Positions 19,360-27,947 of a stretch of 64,000 nt of DNA are shown here, in pieces. The DNA is from Laspinema sp. D2d (lineage in GTDB: Bacteria; Cyanobacteriota; Cyanobacteriia; Cyanobacteriales; Laspinemataceae): contig NZ_JAMXFC010000035.1 of the NCBI RefSeq assembly GCF_025370755.1, positions 1 through 64,000 on the forward strand, written 5' to 3'. Numbering within the stretch: position 1 is the stretch's first letter; the number at the start of each line of letters is the position of its first letter. A program made the position numbers and the translations under genes. The notes below the pieces were generated by a model, which was not told the origin of the DNA, did not search any database, and saw only the letters and a program-made list of their open reading frames with translations.

Positions 19360-19900
19360 TAACATCCCCATTTATAGGCGAGTCTAAATTATTTTACCAT
19401 AATTTTAGCCTGATTTTAATAGACCTCTTACAAAAATCCGAATTGATCCCCCCAACCCCCCTGATTATCCCCCTCCCGTCCCCGGTCGATCCCCCTCCCG
19501 TCCCCCTTAAGAAGGGGGAAGCCAGAGGAATCAATGTTTATTTGCTGGGGGAAGCCAGAGGAATCAATGTTTATTTGCTGGGGGGCTTTAAAGAATTTTG
19601 CAAGAAGTCTAATATCCGGTTTACTCGATCACCCACACTGACCTAACCCCCCAACCTCCTTCGCTTGAAGGGAAGGGGGAGAAGATAAAGAAAGGATTTT
19701 TTAGCTTAATTCATAACACTGACTCTAACATCAAGATAAAGAGCAAACTACTCCCTAAAGCCCCCCTTTTTAAGGGGGGTTGGGGGGAGCAATCCGGATA
19801 GTTTACTAGAAGTCTATTATTTCCTAATTAATGAAACGGAAAGAAAGAAGCAGCCTTACACGCATTAAAATAGGTGGCTTTTTACAATTCTGCAATCCCC
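19360..19900. other. Repeat-rich intergenic region
   Basis: This stretch contains C-rich repeats (CCCCCCAACCCCCCTGAT type, near 19448), a perfect 33-bp tandem duplication, and a G/C hairpin near 19760-19787 (CCCCCCTTTTTAAGGGGGG). A longer plus-strand frame at 19149-19646 runs through all of these and is rejected as coding. Confidence 0.6.
19518..19583 (+). repeat. Perfect 33-bp tandem duplication
   Basis: The unit starting GAAGCCAGAGGAATC and ending TTTGCTGGGG occurs twice head to tail with no mismatch (19518-19550 and 19551-19583). Confidence 0.95.
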
Positions 19901-20215
19901 CTATTTAAGCAATCGACAAATCAGATCTCCCACCCCATCTGGCTCAAAGGAAACTCTCGTTCCATTCCCTTGAACTCGAATGCGATCGCGACAGTTATAG
20001 CGTTCCAAGGGTTGATCTACGCCGTCAAGGCGAAGGGCTACTCGATATTCCCAATGATATTTTGCACTGCGCTGAATTTGCACAATACACACTGAGCGAT
20101 CGCCCAGGGTTCGACAGACGAGTGCTTGGGCGGGGAATGCCACCGTCCAAGTCAATATAATCCCCAGAAAAAGGGCTGTTACTTTGATCCATTGTCCGGG
20201 TTGAATGCAACTCAT
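19901..20215 (-). CDS. Small secreted protein with four cysteines
   Basis: The product starts MSCIQPGQWIKVTALFLGI and has a typical signal peptide with a cleavage site near FPAQALV. The mature part of about 70 residues has four Cys (VCRTLGDRSVC, YNCRD, LICRLL), so two disulfides are likely. It is strand-rich and basic. I recognise the pattern as a small cyanobacterial secreted family without known function. The open frame extends to 20302, but residues before the ATG at 20215 are hydrophilic and would hide the signal peptide, so the internal start is preferred. Confidence 0.7.
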   Translation of the reverse strand: MSCIQPGQWIKVTALFLGIILTWTVAFPAQALVCRTLGDRSVCIVQIQRSAKYHWEYRVALRLDGVDQPLERYNCRDRIRVQGNGTRVSFEPDGVGDLICRLLK

Positions 20216-20546
20216 ATTGTGACCTAAGTTGGGGGATAAAATGGGCGGGATTGTCTCTGTCTTGGGATAAAAAGTTGTGACTCTATCTTTAGATAGAGAC
20301 ATAAAATATCAATTTCGTCAATAATTAGGAGAAATTACTCTATGTGATAAACTCACTTTTAAGCTTGCGATCGCTGAAACCCCAGGGGAGAGAGAATTAA
20401 GGTCGGAGGCTACGCGACATCTAGTCTGAAGACTGAAAATTTTCAAAACCATCCGAGTCACTCCCTAAACGGTGAAGCTCACGGCAATCTTAGCGGAAGC
20501 GTGTTATCATAAGTGAGGCTAGACCGAAAAATGACGAGGAGAAATA
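20216..20546. promoter_or_regulatory. Divergent intergenic region
   Basis: It separates the leftward secreted protein from the rightward phospholipase D gene and must hold both promoters. No operator or -10/-35 pair stands out. A GAGG ribosome binding site lies just before 20547. Confidence 0.4.
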
Positions 20547-21830
20547 ATGAATTCGGTACTGGTATGGATTCTGGCGACAATGATTGGATTGGCGATACTT
20601 CTCGTGATTTCGTTGTATATTCGCGGAACCTTTCGCGATCGCGTAGAATACAAGGTAAAAAATCCCCCGACTCCGGGAGAACCCCGCTTTGCGATCGCCC
20701 AAGCAAGCTTATCTAATTCTTTAATCACCTCTGCTTTAATTACCGATGTTTGGAATGATTCACCCACCATTCAACAAGTCAGACTCGATGCGATCGCCAA
20801 AGCCCAAAATTCTATCCATTTTGAAACCTTTTTCATGACCCCGGGACGACGGGCGAATGACTTTGCCGCAGCAATTTCCGAACGCGCAACAGCGGGAGTA
20901 ACCGTTAAATTATTGGTAGATAGTTACGGCAGTAAAACTATGTCCAACAAGTATTGGAACCGATTAAAAGCTGCCGGAGTTAAGGTGCTGTTTTTCAATC
21001 CATTTGACTGGAAAGCTCCGGCAGATTATGCCGGGAGAACCCACCGAAAATTACTCGCTATTGATAGTCGGTTTGCCTATATTGGGGGTGCGGGAATTTC
21101 TGATTTTTGGGACGGGGAGTCCGGTTCCGGAGAAAAAGAACCGTGGTTTGATTGTGAATTTCGCCTGGAAGGAGAGATTGTTACCGTATTAGAAGGCGTC
21201 TTTGTTCAACATTGGACTTATGCGAGTGGAGTCGCGGATCTCGGCCCAGAAATATTTAAAAAAGACCCGGCCCAAAAGCCGATTACCCTCGTGACTCCTT
21301 CCTTTAATCCTACTTACCGATTTTCCCCAATTCGAGCTTTATTTCAAACCAATTTATTAGCAGCCAGAAAGCGCATTTGGTTGGCAAGTCCTTATTTTTT
21401 CCCGGACCTTAATTCCCGGGATTTGCTGATTGCTGCCAAAAAGAGGGGATTGGATATCAAAATTCTCACCACCAGTTCGGTGAGTGATAAAAAAAAGGTT
21501 TATTATGCGTCTTATGAAGGATATGGACCGATGTTGGCCGCCGGAATTGAGATCTATGAATATCAACCGAGTATGACCCATGCCAAGCTATTATTGATTG
21601 ACGATCGCTGGATGACGACTGGAAGTGCTAATTTTGACCCCCGCAGCTTTTTTCATAACGATGAATTAGATTTTTCCACCGGCGAACCGAATGTTTTAAA
21701 AGAAGTTGAGCAAATTTTTCAACGGGGGTTTTCTAAATCTAAAGTAGCCAGTTTGGAGCAGTGGCGCAAGCGATCGCTCTGGCAGCGAATGGTAGGGCAA
21801 ACCGTTCGCTTCTTTGAATGGCAACTGTAA
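20547..21830 (+). CDS. Phospholipase D family protein (cardiolipin synthase-like)
   Basis: The 427-residue protein begins with one membrane helix (residues 3-25) and has two phospholipase D domains. Each has a full HKD motif: HRKLLAIDSRFAYIGGAG near 166 and HAKLLLIDDRWMTTGSANF near 344. Such proteins condense phosphatidylglycerol to cardiolipin or hydrolyse phosphodiesters, acting at the cytoplasmic membrane. Only one N-terminal helix is seen, as in shorter Cls proteins. A strong ribosome binding site (ACGAGGAGA) precedes the ATG. Confidence 0.85.
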   Translation: MNSVLVWILATMIGLAILLVISLYIRGTFRDRVEYKVKNPPTPGEPRFAIAQASLSNSLITSALITDVWNDSPTIQQVRLDAIAKAQNSIHFETFFMTPGRRANDFAAAISERATAGVTVKLLVDSYGSKTMSNKYWNRLKAAGVKVLFFNPFDWKAPADYAGRTHRKLLAIDSRFAYIGGAGISDFWDGESGSGEKEPWFDCEFRLEGEIVTVLEGVFVQHWTYASGVADLGPEIFKKDPAQKPITLVTPSFNPTYRFSPIRALFQTNLLAARKRIWLASPYFFPDLNSRDLLIAAKKRGLDIKILTTSSVSDKKKVYYASYEGYGPMLAAGIEIYEYQPSMTHAKLLLIDDRWMTTGSANFDPRSFFHNDELDFSTGEPNVLKEVEQIFQRGFSKSKVASLEQWRKRSLWQRMVGQTVRFFEWQL

Positions 21831-22008
21831 GGGGGTTTAATCGCTAATTTGACCCTTTCCTAGAGGGTAGGTATAGGAATTATATCCCCGGGACCAGAAA
21901 CCGGCTGTCACAGACCTGTTTGGCTGGGAATTGCTCCGGATTTTCTGGACTGAACCTGGTTTGTCGTCCCGGGACTGTACCGATGCTGGATTAGGGAGAA
22001 ACATTGTG

Positions 22009-24525
22009 CTAAGAAGGGGGTCCGGCTACATCCAAGGGTTGAGGAGGGGTCGGATACGTCTGTTGGATGGGAATTTCCAGGATGAACTCGGCCCCCTGGG
22101 ATAGTTCAGAAATATAGCGAATCTCACCTTGATGTTTCTCTACGACTACTTCCTTGGCGATCGCCAACCCAACCCCGATGGATTTTTTCGTAGATTTTGT
22201 CGTATAAAATGGCTCAAAGATTTTGTCCTGAAGGCTGGGGTTAATCCCCACCCCGTTATCAGCAATACTAATTAAGACGCGATCGCCTCCCAGGGCTTCG
22301 GTGCGAATCAAAATGGTTTTTTGTCCCGGGTGGTTGGGGTGGGAGTCTAACGCATCGATCGCATTGGATATCAGATTCATAAACACTTGATTGAGTTGGC
22401 TGGGATAGCACTCCACCTCGGGCAGATTTCCATAAGCTTTGATAATTTGAATTCCCGGGGAACCTCCTTTCCCTTTGAATCGATGTTGTAAAATCAATAA
22501 CGTGCTATTAATTCCCTCATGAATATCCACCGCCTTCAATTCCGATTCATTTAATCGCATGAAATTTCGCAAGGCATCAACTAAATCTCGAATCCGTTCC
22601 GCCCCCCCTTTCATCGATTCAATCAAGTGGGAAAAATCTTGAGAGGTAAATTCAAGGTCAATTGATTCTATGGTTTCTAAAATCTCCGGGACGGGTTCAG
22701 GATAGTGCTGTTGATAAAGATACAATAGATTTAATAAATCCTCTGCATACTCCTGAGCATGAGCCAGATTTCCCGTGATAAAGTTAATCGGATTCGTAAT
22801 TTCAGCGGCTATACTAGCAATTAATTCCCCCAGTTCTGACATTTTTTCTTGTTCAATTAACTGGGTCTGGGTGCGCTGGATTTCTTGCAGGGCTTGGGCA
22901 AGCTGATTGGCTTTTTCTTGAGTTTTCGCTTCAGATTTCTGCAAGGCTAAATTTAATTTAGCCAGTTCATCTGCCTGCCGCAGAACGATTGTGATGATCG
23001 CATTTTTGAGGTCTAATGCCGCATCAATTTCACAGGGTTTCCAGGGTAAGGATTTTAATTTGACACTCTCTTGCCACACTTCAAAAGATTTTCGAGGATG
23101 CAGTCGAGGATTTCTGCCCGGTAACAGTTCAAAGGGAGTATTGGGGTCTCCCGCCCAACTGACTTGATCAATTACCTCGGTTCTAAACCATAATACATAA
23201 TGCTTAGGTTCTTGGGAAATGACCACCGCCAACAATCCACTGGCGATATCTTTATAAGATTCGGCTTCGGGATAAACACTTGCCAGGGAATCAGTATGAT
23301 AAACCGTGGAAAAGTTCTGTTGTTCTAGCCAGTGAATTAGCGGCTCAATGCGATCGGGATTGGGAGTATTGCCCAGGGGACAACAAGTCCCTTTAAAATA
23401 AATCAACGCCCCATCCGCCCTCACTAGATCCAGTAAGTTCGGTTGATAATTTAATAATCCGTCAATAAAATTAGTCTCTCCTGACATATATTCGACTAAT
23501 TTCGCCGTAGTTGATTGCAATTGCAGGCGATATTCATAGTAGCTATCATCTTCTTTAGACCGCAGTTCCAATGCCATAACCTTTCCAAAAAATTCGCAGG
23601 CTTTTCTTACTTCATAAGACACATATTTAGGAGAGTTATGATGGCAGGCAACCAGTCCCCACAGTTTTCCCTCTTTGACAATCGAAATTGACATAGATGC
23701 ACTAACGTTCATATTTTGAAGATACTCGATATGACAAGGGGAGACACTGCGAAGAACTGAATGACTCAAGTCAAGGGGCCTTTTATCTAGGGGATTAATC
23801 GTCGGAATAATTGCAACAGGTTTGTAGTTGACATCAGCAATTAATCGGAGCAAATTAAGGGAATAGAGTTGTCTAGCTTGGGGTGGAATATCTTCGGCTG
23901 GATAATTTAAGTTTAACCAACTGTTCATAGACTCCAGCTTTTCCTCAGCCAAAACGGTCCCATGTCCGGCAGGATCAAATCGATAGAGCATTACCCGATC
24001 AAATCCGGTAATATTTCTAACTTCCTTGACTACAAATTGGCAGAGTTCTTGAAAATTTTGGGAATTTTGAATCGTTGATGCAGCCGCTTCTACTAATTTA
24101 TAAAAACTTAAAAATCCCACGGTTTTTAGGGAAAGGGTGGGTTCGAGTTCTAAAATAAAACAATCGGGATGAGAGGGATGAATGATTCCATCAAAATAGA
24201 GAGTTTTACAGTCAGTCTGAATAGTTAGGTTGATAGGATTGACAGTTGCCAAATTCTGATAAGTGATAGATTCTCGGATAAGATTAACCTGAGTTTCATC
24301 CATTACCCTCGCTAAGGGTTGGCCTAAAAAAGTTTCCGGGGGGCGTCCAAAAAACTTAACTGTATTGTTACTAACTTGTAATATATTGATTTCTCTGGAA
24401 AGAACGAACAGGACTCCATGAGGTTGGATTAAACCGGGACTTTGAATCGGTTCTCGTTCGTAGTTTGCCCAACTTAGGGTTTCTGGCTTCATCATCTGAA
24501 TTCTCCGACTGTCTAGGTGAATCAA
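22009..24525 (-). CDS. Phytochrome-like sensor protein with degenerate histidine kinase
   Basis: The 838-residue chain has the order PAS (about 15-120), bilin GAF (about 140-320), PHY (about 335-510), a coiled linker, a HisKA-like region and HATPase_c. The GAF domain carries the phycocyanobilin-binding Cys in SVSPCHIEYLQNM (near 265) and a PAEDIP version of the PASDIP motif. No N-terminal Cys is present, so it is not a biliverdin-type protein. The HATPase has NLISNAIDAL, DNGVGI and GVGLAI. The H-box reads IAAEITNP, where relatives in this window read AHEINNP; the phospho-accepting His is Ala. Autophosphorylation at the usual site is therefore not possible. It is a single gene. Confidence 0.9.
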   Translation of the reverse strand: MIHLDSRRIQMMKPETLSWANYEREPIQSPGLIQPHGVLFVLSREINILQVSNNTVKFFGRPPETFLGQPLARVMDETQVNLIRESITYQNLATVNPINLTIQTDCKTLYFDGIIHPSHPDCFILELEPTLSLKTVGFLSFYKLVEAAASTIQNSQNFQELCQFVVKEVRNITGFDRVMLYRFDPAGHGTVLAEEKLESMNSWLNLNYPAEDIPPQARQLYSLNLLRLIADVNYKPVAIIPTINPLDKRPLDLSHSVLRSVSPCHIEYLQNMNVSASMSISIVKEGKLWGLVACHHNSPKYVSYEVRKACEFFGKVMALELRSKEDDSYYEYRLQLQSTTAKLVEYMSGETNFIDGLLNYQPNLLDLVRADGALIYFKGTCCPLGNTPNPDRIEPLIHWLEQQNFSTVYHTDSLASVYPEAESYKDIASGLLAVVISQEPKHYVLWFRTEVIDQVSWAGDPNTPFELLPGRNPRLHPRKSFEVWQESVKLKSLPWKPCEIDAALDLKNAIITIVLRQADELAKLNLALQKSEAKTQEKANQLAQALQEIQRTQTQLIEQEKMSELGELIASIAAEITNPINFITGNLAHAQEYAEDLLNLLYLYQQHYPEPVPEILETIESIDLEFTSQDFSHLIESMKGGAERIRDLVDALRNFMRLNESELKAVDIHEGINSTLLILQHRFKGKGGSPGIQIIKAYGNLPEVECYPSQLNQVFMNLISNAIDALDSHPNHPGQKTILIRTEALGGDRVLISIADNGVGINPSLQDKIFEPFYTTKSTKKSIGVGLAIAKEVVVEKHQGEIRYISELSQGAEFILEIPIQQTYPTPPQPLDVAGPPS

Positions 24526-24982
24526 GGACGGGGTTTGAGGACAACTGGGTTGAAAGAGGGAGGAAATAGGGCCTTTTGGTGTAGTGAAGCGGAGCGTTTA
24601 TTTGAGCGAGTTATTTTTCTGAATATTTTTTGAAAATTTTATCATAACCCTTGACTCATCGTTTACTTTTTGACCAAAAAAAATGTTTTGTAACAATTCT
24701 TAATTACCGGGTTTTGCACGTCCCAATTGACCCAGAAAACCTCGGAAGCGAGGAGATTTCAGGGTTCATAAAAGTCCCAAACTCTCACTCACTTTCCGCC
24801 CCCCGCCCCCATCTCAAGATTGTGAGAAGGGGCGATCGCTGCTGATGCGATCGCCCTTTTCCAGCTACGGTACAGGGAGTTGCGGCAGTCATCCCCCCTT
24901 AACGCCTGGAACTCCATCGTTCCTTCCCGACTATACAGAGAGTAAATCGCCCTTGGGCAAAATCTGGGTTTCCCGGGGGGAA
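24526..24982. other. Intergenic region with HIP1-containing hairpin
   Basis: A 10-bp stem (GGGCGATCGC/GCGATCGCCC, 24830-24856) with a 7-nt loop is followed by TTTT on the plus strand. No gene is supported here. Confidence 0.5.
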
Positions 24983-26434
24983 TTAATGGGTATCTTTAAA
25001 AAACTGAAATTGGCGATCGGTGATGCGTCTTGCATCATAAAGAGTTTCAGCAATTTCCGAAAGGGTCAAGACCGAATGAGCTTGATATCCATTGACTTTT
25101 AATCGTTGTTTCACCCCTTTTTCATGGTCAATAAAGACTACAATATCCTCCACCTTTAATCCGGTTGATTGGAGCTTTTGCGCCCCTTCCATGGCACTTT
25201 TTCCACTAATTAAAATATCATCTACCACCACTACGGTTTCCCCGGGATTAAAATGACCTTCCACTAATCGCCGCGTCCCATGTGCTTTCACTTCTTTCCG
25301 AGGAAAAATCATCGGATAATTCAACCGTAAAGAAAGTCCTGTTGCTGTCGGTAATGCCCCGTAAGGAATTCCTGCAATCCGGTCAAATGTTAGGGTGTTT
25401 AAAACCTCGGCATAAGCCCCAATAATTTTATCGAAAATTTGGGGATTTGAGATAATAGTTCGCAAATCAACATAATAGGGAAAAGTTTCCCCAGATGCTT
25501 GGACATATTCTCCAAACATGATGCACCCCAAATCATAGAGTTGCAGAATTAAATCGGTATGGGGATGAGCATCAGTCGCCGGAATATCCGGAAACCACAC
25601 CGGACAAGCTTGTGCCTCCGATGGGATGCGAATTCGGACTTGATTAATCGTTTCTCGCAGTCCTAAAATGAGGGAACCGGCATTTTCACTGCTTAAAAAA
25701 TCTTGGGGAACTGGCAGGATTAAGCCATCTCCTTGACTGTTTAAACCGGCTTTGAGGATGTTAGCTAAAACCGTTCCTTCGGACCAGATACTACGGGCGA
25801 GAATCAGCCGTTCTGGGGCAATAGACCTGACTTGCTTCAAGACTTCCGGGGTATTGGTTCCCACCTCGACTGCCACCTGTTCTGGAGTCCCCCAAGTCCG
25901 GGTTTCCTTGACGATTTGTAGGTACAACGGCGCATCTTTTTTTGGATAATGTTGCAAGACTTGCGCCGCCGGATTGGAGGTATGACAGAGGACAAAGACG
26001 GCTTTATCGGGATACAGTAAAAACGGGGCGGCTAAATCTTGCCCGGGATAGGGACTCAGCGTCACTGCATCCACTTGCCACCGTTCAAAAATTGTCTGGG
26101 CAAATACGGTACTACTGTTGAGATCCGAGTGTTTAGCATCTAAAATCACCGGCAGGCAACTGGGAATCGCTTGTAAAATTTGCTGCAATAAATCTAAGCC
26201 CTCCGCCCCCAAAGCGGTGTAGAATCCGAGGGTTGGTTTGTAGGCACAAACTAATTCAGCAGTTTGGGCAATGATAAAATGCAGCCAATCCGTCAAACGC
26301 GCGATCAGAGTCTCCGGGTTATCCGGGGTCCCGAACCGGGAGGGAAGTGCCTCGGGATCCGGGTCAAGTCCTACACATAGCAGGCTATTATTGCGGTCGA
26401 TCGCACTTTGTAATTTATCGCTAAAATTCATCAT
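24983..26434 (-). CDS. pyrF-pyrE: Bifunctional orotidine-5'-phosphate decarboxylase / orotate phosphoribosyltransferase
   Basis: The enzyme carries out the last two steps of UMP synthesis. The N-terminal half (about 1-285) is an OMP decarboxylase with VGLDPDP and the catalytic DAKHSDLN (Asp-Lys-Asp). The C-terminal half (about 300-480) is an orotate phosphoribosyltransferase with the PRPP loop VVVVDDILISGKSA near 405. The fusion order decarboxylase first, then transferase, is the opposite of the eukaryotic UMP synthase and is known from cyanobacteria. The frame runs up to 26527, but MMNFSDKLQSAI at 26434 fits the decarboxylase start. Confidence 0.95.
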   Translation of the reverse strand: MMNFSDKLQSAIDRNNSLLCVGLDPDPEALPSRFGTPDNPETLIARLTDWLHFIIAQTAELVCAYKPTLGFYTALGAEGLDLLQQILQAIPSCLPVILDAKHSDLNSSTVFAQTIFERWQVDAVTLSPYPGQDLAAPFLLYPDKAVFVLCHTSNPAAQVLQHYPKKDAPLYLQIVKETRTWGTPEQVAVEVGTNTPEVLKQVRSIAPERLILARSIWSEGTVLANILKAGLNSQGDGLILPVPQDFLSSENAGSLILGLRETINQVRIRIPSEAQACPVWFPDIPATDAHPHTDLILQLYDLGCIMFGEYVQASGETFPYYVDLRTIISNPQIFDKIIGAYAEVLNTLTFDRIAGIPYGALPTATGLSLRLNYPMIFPRKEVKAHGTRRLVEGHFNPGETVVVVDDILISGKSAMEGAQKLQSTGLKVEDIVVFIDHEKGVKQRLKVNGYQAHSVLTLSEIAETLYDARRITDRQFQFFKDTH

Positions 26435-26701
26435 AGTGGGTGGAGATTGAATCGATTTTGCACGAATTTTGCTCACCGCCCCCGGTTTTACCCACCGGGG
26501 AAATGACCCACGGCGATCGTCGCCCAACCCGGTCTAAAATTAGCAATTTGCCATTCACCCATCCGATGAATTCTTGTTAAAACCGGAGATTTACGATATC
26601 AATGGAGTATAACTTAGGGAATGAACGGATGAGGTCGGAACAAAGAAATCTGTTGTTGCCCTCACTCTGGCTTATTTTACCATTAATGAGCGATCGCCAC
26701 G

Positions 26702-27277
26702 ATGACTGGAGAAAAAATTGGCAAATACCTCACCCTAGAAGAATTTTGCACCTGTACGCAAACCTATCAAACCTACAAGGATCAGATTCATCCCTTTCCG
26801 AACAACCCCCAGGAAACGATTCCGGCAATTTTGGCGTTAATTGAGGCAATTGTCGATCCCGTTATCGATGAGTTCGGACCCGATCGCTTTCGGTTAACCT
26901 ATGGATTTTGTTCTAAAGATTTAAAGCGGTATCTGGAGAAAAAAGACCCTATAACGGGGAAGAAAAATGGGCGCGTAGCCCCGGAATTAGACCAACATTT
27001 GGCCCATGAAATGAATCAGAAGGGGAAGTATTATTGTCAGCGTCTCGGGGCCTCCTGCGATTTTCTGATTCTGGATTTATCCACTACAGATTTAGTGGAT
27101 TGGATATTAACGCATCAATTACCCTTTGATTCCCTTTATTTTTATGGGGAAAATCGGCCCATTCATATTAGTTATGGCCCGCAAAAAAAGCGGGATATTT
27201 GGACTTTTACTCGGGGGAAACAGCCGACTAAAAAAGGAATTGAGGAGTGGGTTGAGTTGGCGAAATTGATTCAATAA
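26702..27277 (+). CDS. Peptidase M15-like protein of unknown function
   Basis: The 191-residue protein starts MTGEKIGKYLTLEEFCTC. It has a central block RLTYGFCSKDLKRYL, then DQHLAHEMN and a following GASCDFLILD. The order S/G-x-R region, a His followed by G/K-rich turn, and a xxDF motif recalls the zinc-site layout of D-Ala-D-Ala carboxypeptidases (M15_3 type). The classical SGYR and SxHxxGxAxD strings are altered, so catalytic function is uncertain. It has no signal peptide, so a cell-wall role is unlikely. It faces the Dnd gene train and lies at the island edge. Confidence 0.55.
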   Translation: MTGEKIGKYLTLEEFCTCTQTYQTYKDQIHPFPNNPQETIPAILALIEAIVDPVIDEFGPDRFRLTYGFCSKDLKRYLEKKDPITGKKNGRVAPELDQHLAHEMNQKGKYYCQRLGASCDFLILDLSTTDLVDWILTHQLPFDSLYFYGENRPIHISYGPQKKRDIWTFTRGKQPTKKGIEEWVELAKLIQ

Positions 27278-27316
27278 ACCCGCACCCTTCCCTTAAGGGT
27301 GTGGCTACAGAAACAA

Positions 27317-27334
27317 AGCCCGCCTGCGCGGGCT
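27317..27334 (-). terminator. Terminator-like hairpin at the end of the dnd gene train
   Basis: AGCCCGC and GCGGGCT form a 7-bp stem with a 4-nt loop. Read leftward it is followed by TTTGTTTC, so it would end the Uma2 transcript that stops at 27375. Confidence 0.55.
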
Positions 27335-27374
27335 AATATATAGAGATTTATTGCCTGATAAAATAGCCCTTTTA

Positions 27375-27917
27375 TTACTCAAATACGGGCGGCCATAAAT
27401 CAGCAATTGGCATTTCCCACCCGGGGAATAACTCAGGAATGATTAAGGTCTCTTCAGTTTTTAATACGGTAGTTTCTCCCGTGGGACGATAGACGGTGAC
27501 CGTTTCTTTATCCGGGTCAACTAAAATGCCGACGGTGGTTCCTAATGCTAAAAATAGTTTGATTTTATCAGCGAGGGGATTAATGCGATCGCTTTTGGAT
27601 TTAATCTCTACCATCAAATCTGGAACGAGACGCACAAAATCCCGATTACTGCGCTTAATTCGGTCCGCCAGAACAAAGGATACATCCGGTGCCCGTAAGT
27701 CAGTATTCGGGAGGATAAATCCCCCACTAGAGTCATAAACTCGTCCTAATCTGCGGGGATTGACCCACAGTTTCAACAAAAAGGTAAATTGAGCACCAAT
27801 TTCGCTAGAGGTATCGTCAGATGGACCCATTGCCTTAATCCCTCCATCAATTAATTCCAGGTTCCACTCGGGATGTTCCAGTTGAACTTGTTCCAAGTCA
27901 GCAATTGTTAAACTCAT
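27375..27917 (-). CDS. Uma2 family protein (putative PD-(D/E)XK nuclease fold)
   Basis: The 180-residue protein has the common cyanobacterial Uma2 (DUF820) layout: ELIDGGIKAMGPSDDTS, a strand NTDLRAPDVSFVLADR, then VPDLMVEIKSKSDR and IDPDKETVTVYRP-like strands. The Asp in RAPDVSF and the E-x-K of VEIKSKSD fit the PD-(D/E)XK active site. Uma2 genes exist in tens of copies in filamentous cyanobacteria and their role is unclear. This one begins 30 bases after the Dnd-associated methyltransferase stop and ends at a terminator, so it may be the last gene of the dnd train. A link to restriction is inference only. Confidence 0.8.
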   Translation of the reverse strand: MSLTIADLEQVQLEHPEWNLELIDGGIKAMGPSDDTSSEIGAQFTFLLKLWVNPRRLGRVYDSSGGFILPNTDLRAPDVSFVLADRIKRSNRDFVRLVPDLMVEIKSKSDRINPLADKIKLFLALGTTVGILVDPDKETVTVYRPTGETTVLKTEETLIIPELFPGWEMPIADLWPPVFE

Positions 27918-27947
27918 GATTGAACCTCGCTGTTGCTTTATTTTAGT

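Noticed and set aside
19149-19646. 165-codon plus-strand frame
   Set aside because: It reads through C-rich repeats and the 33-bp duplication; the small frame at 19252 has better start signals.
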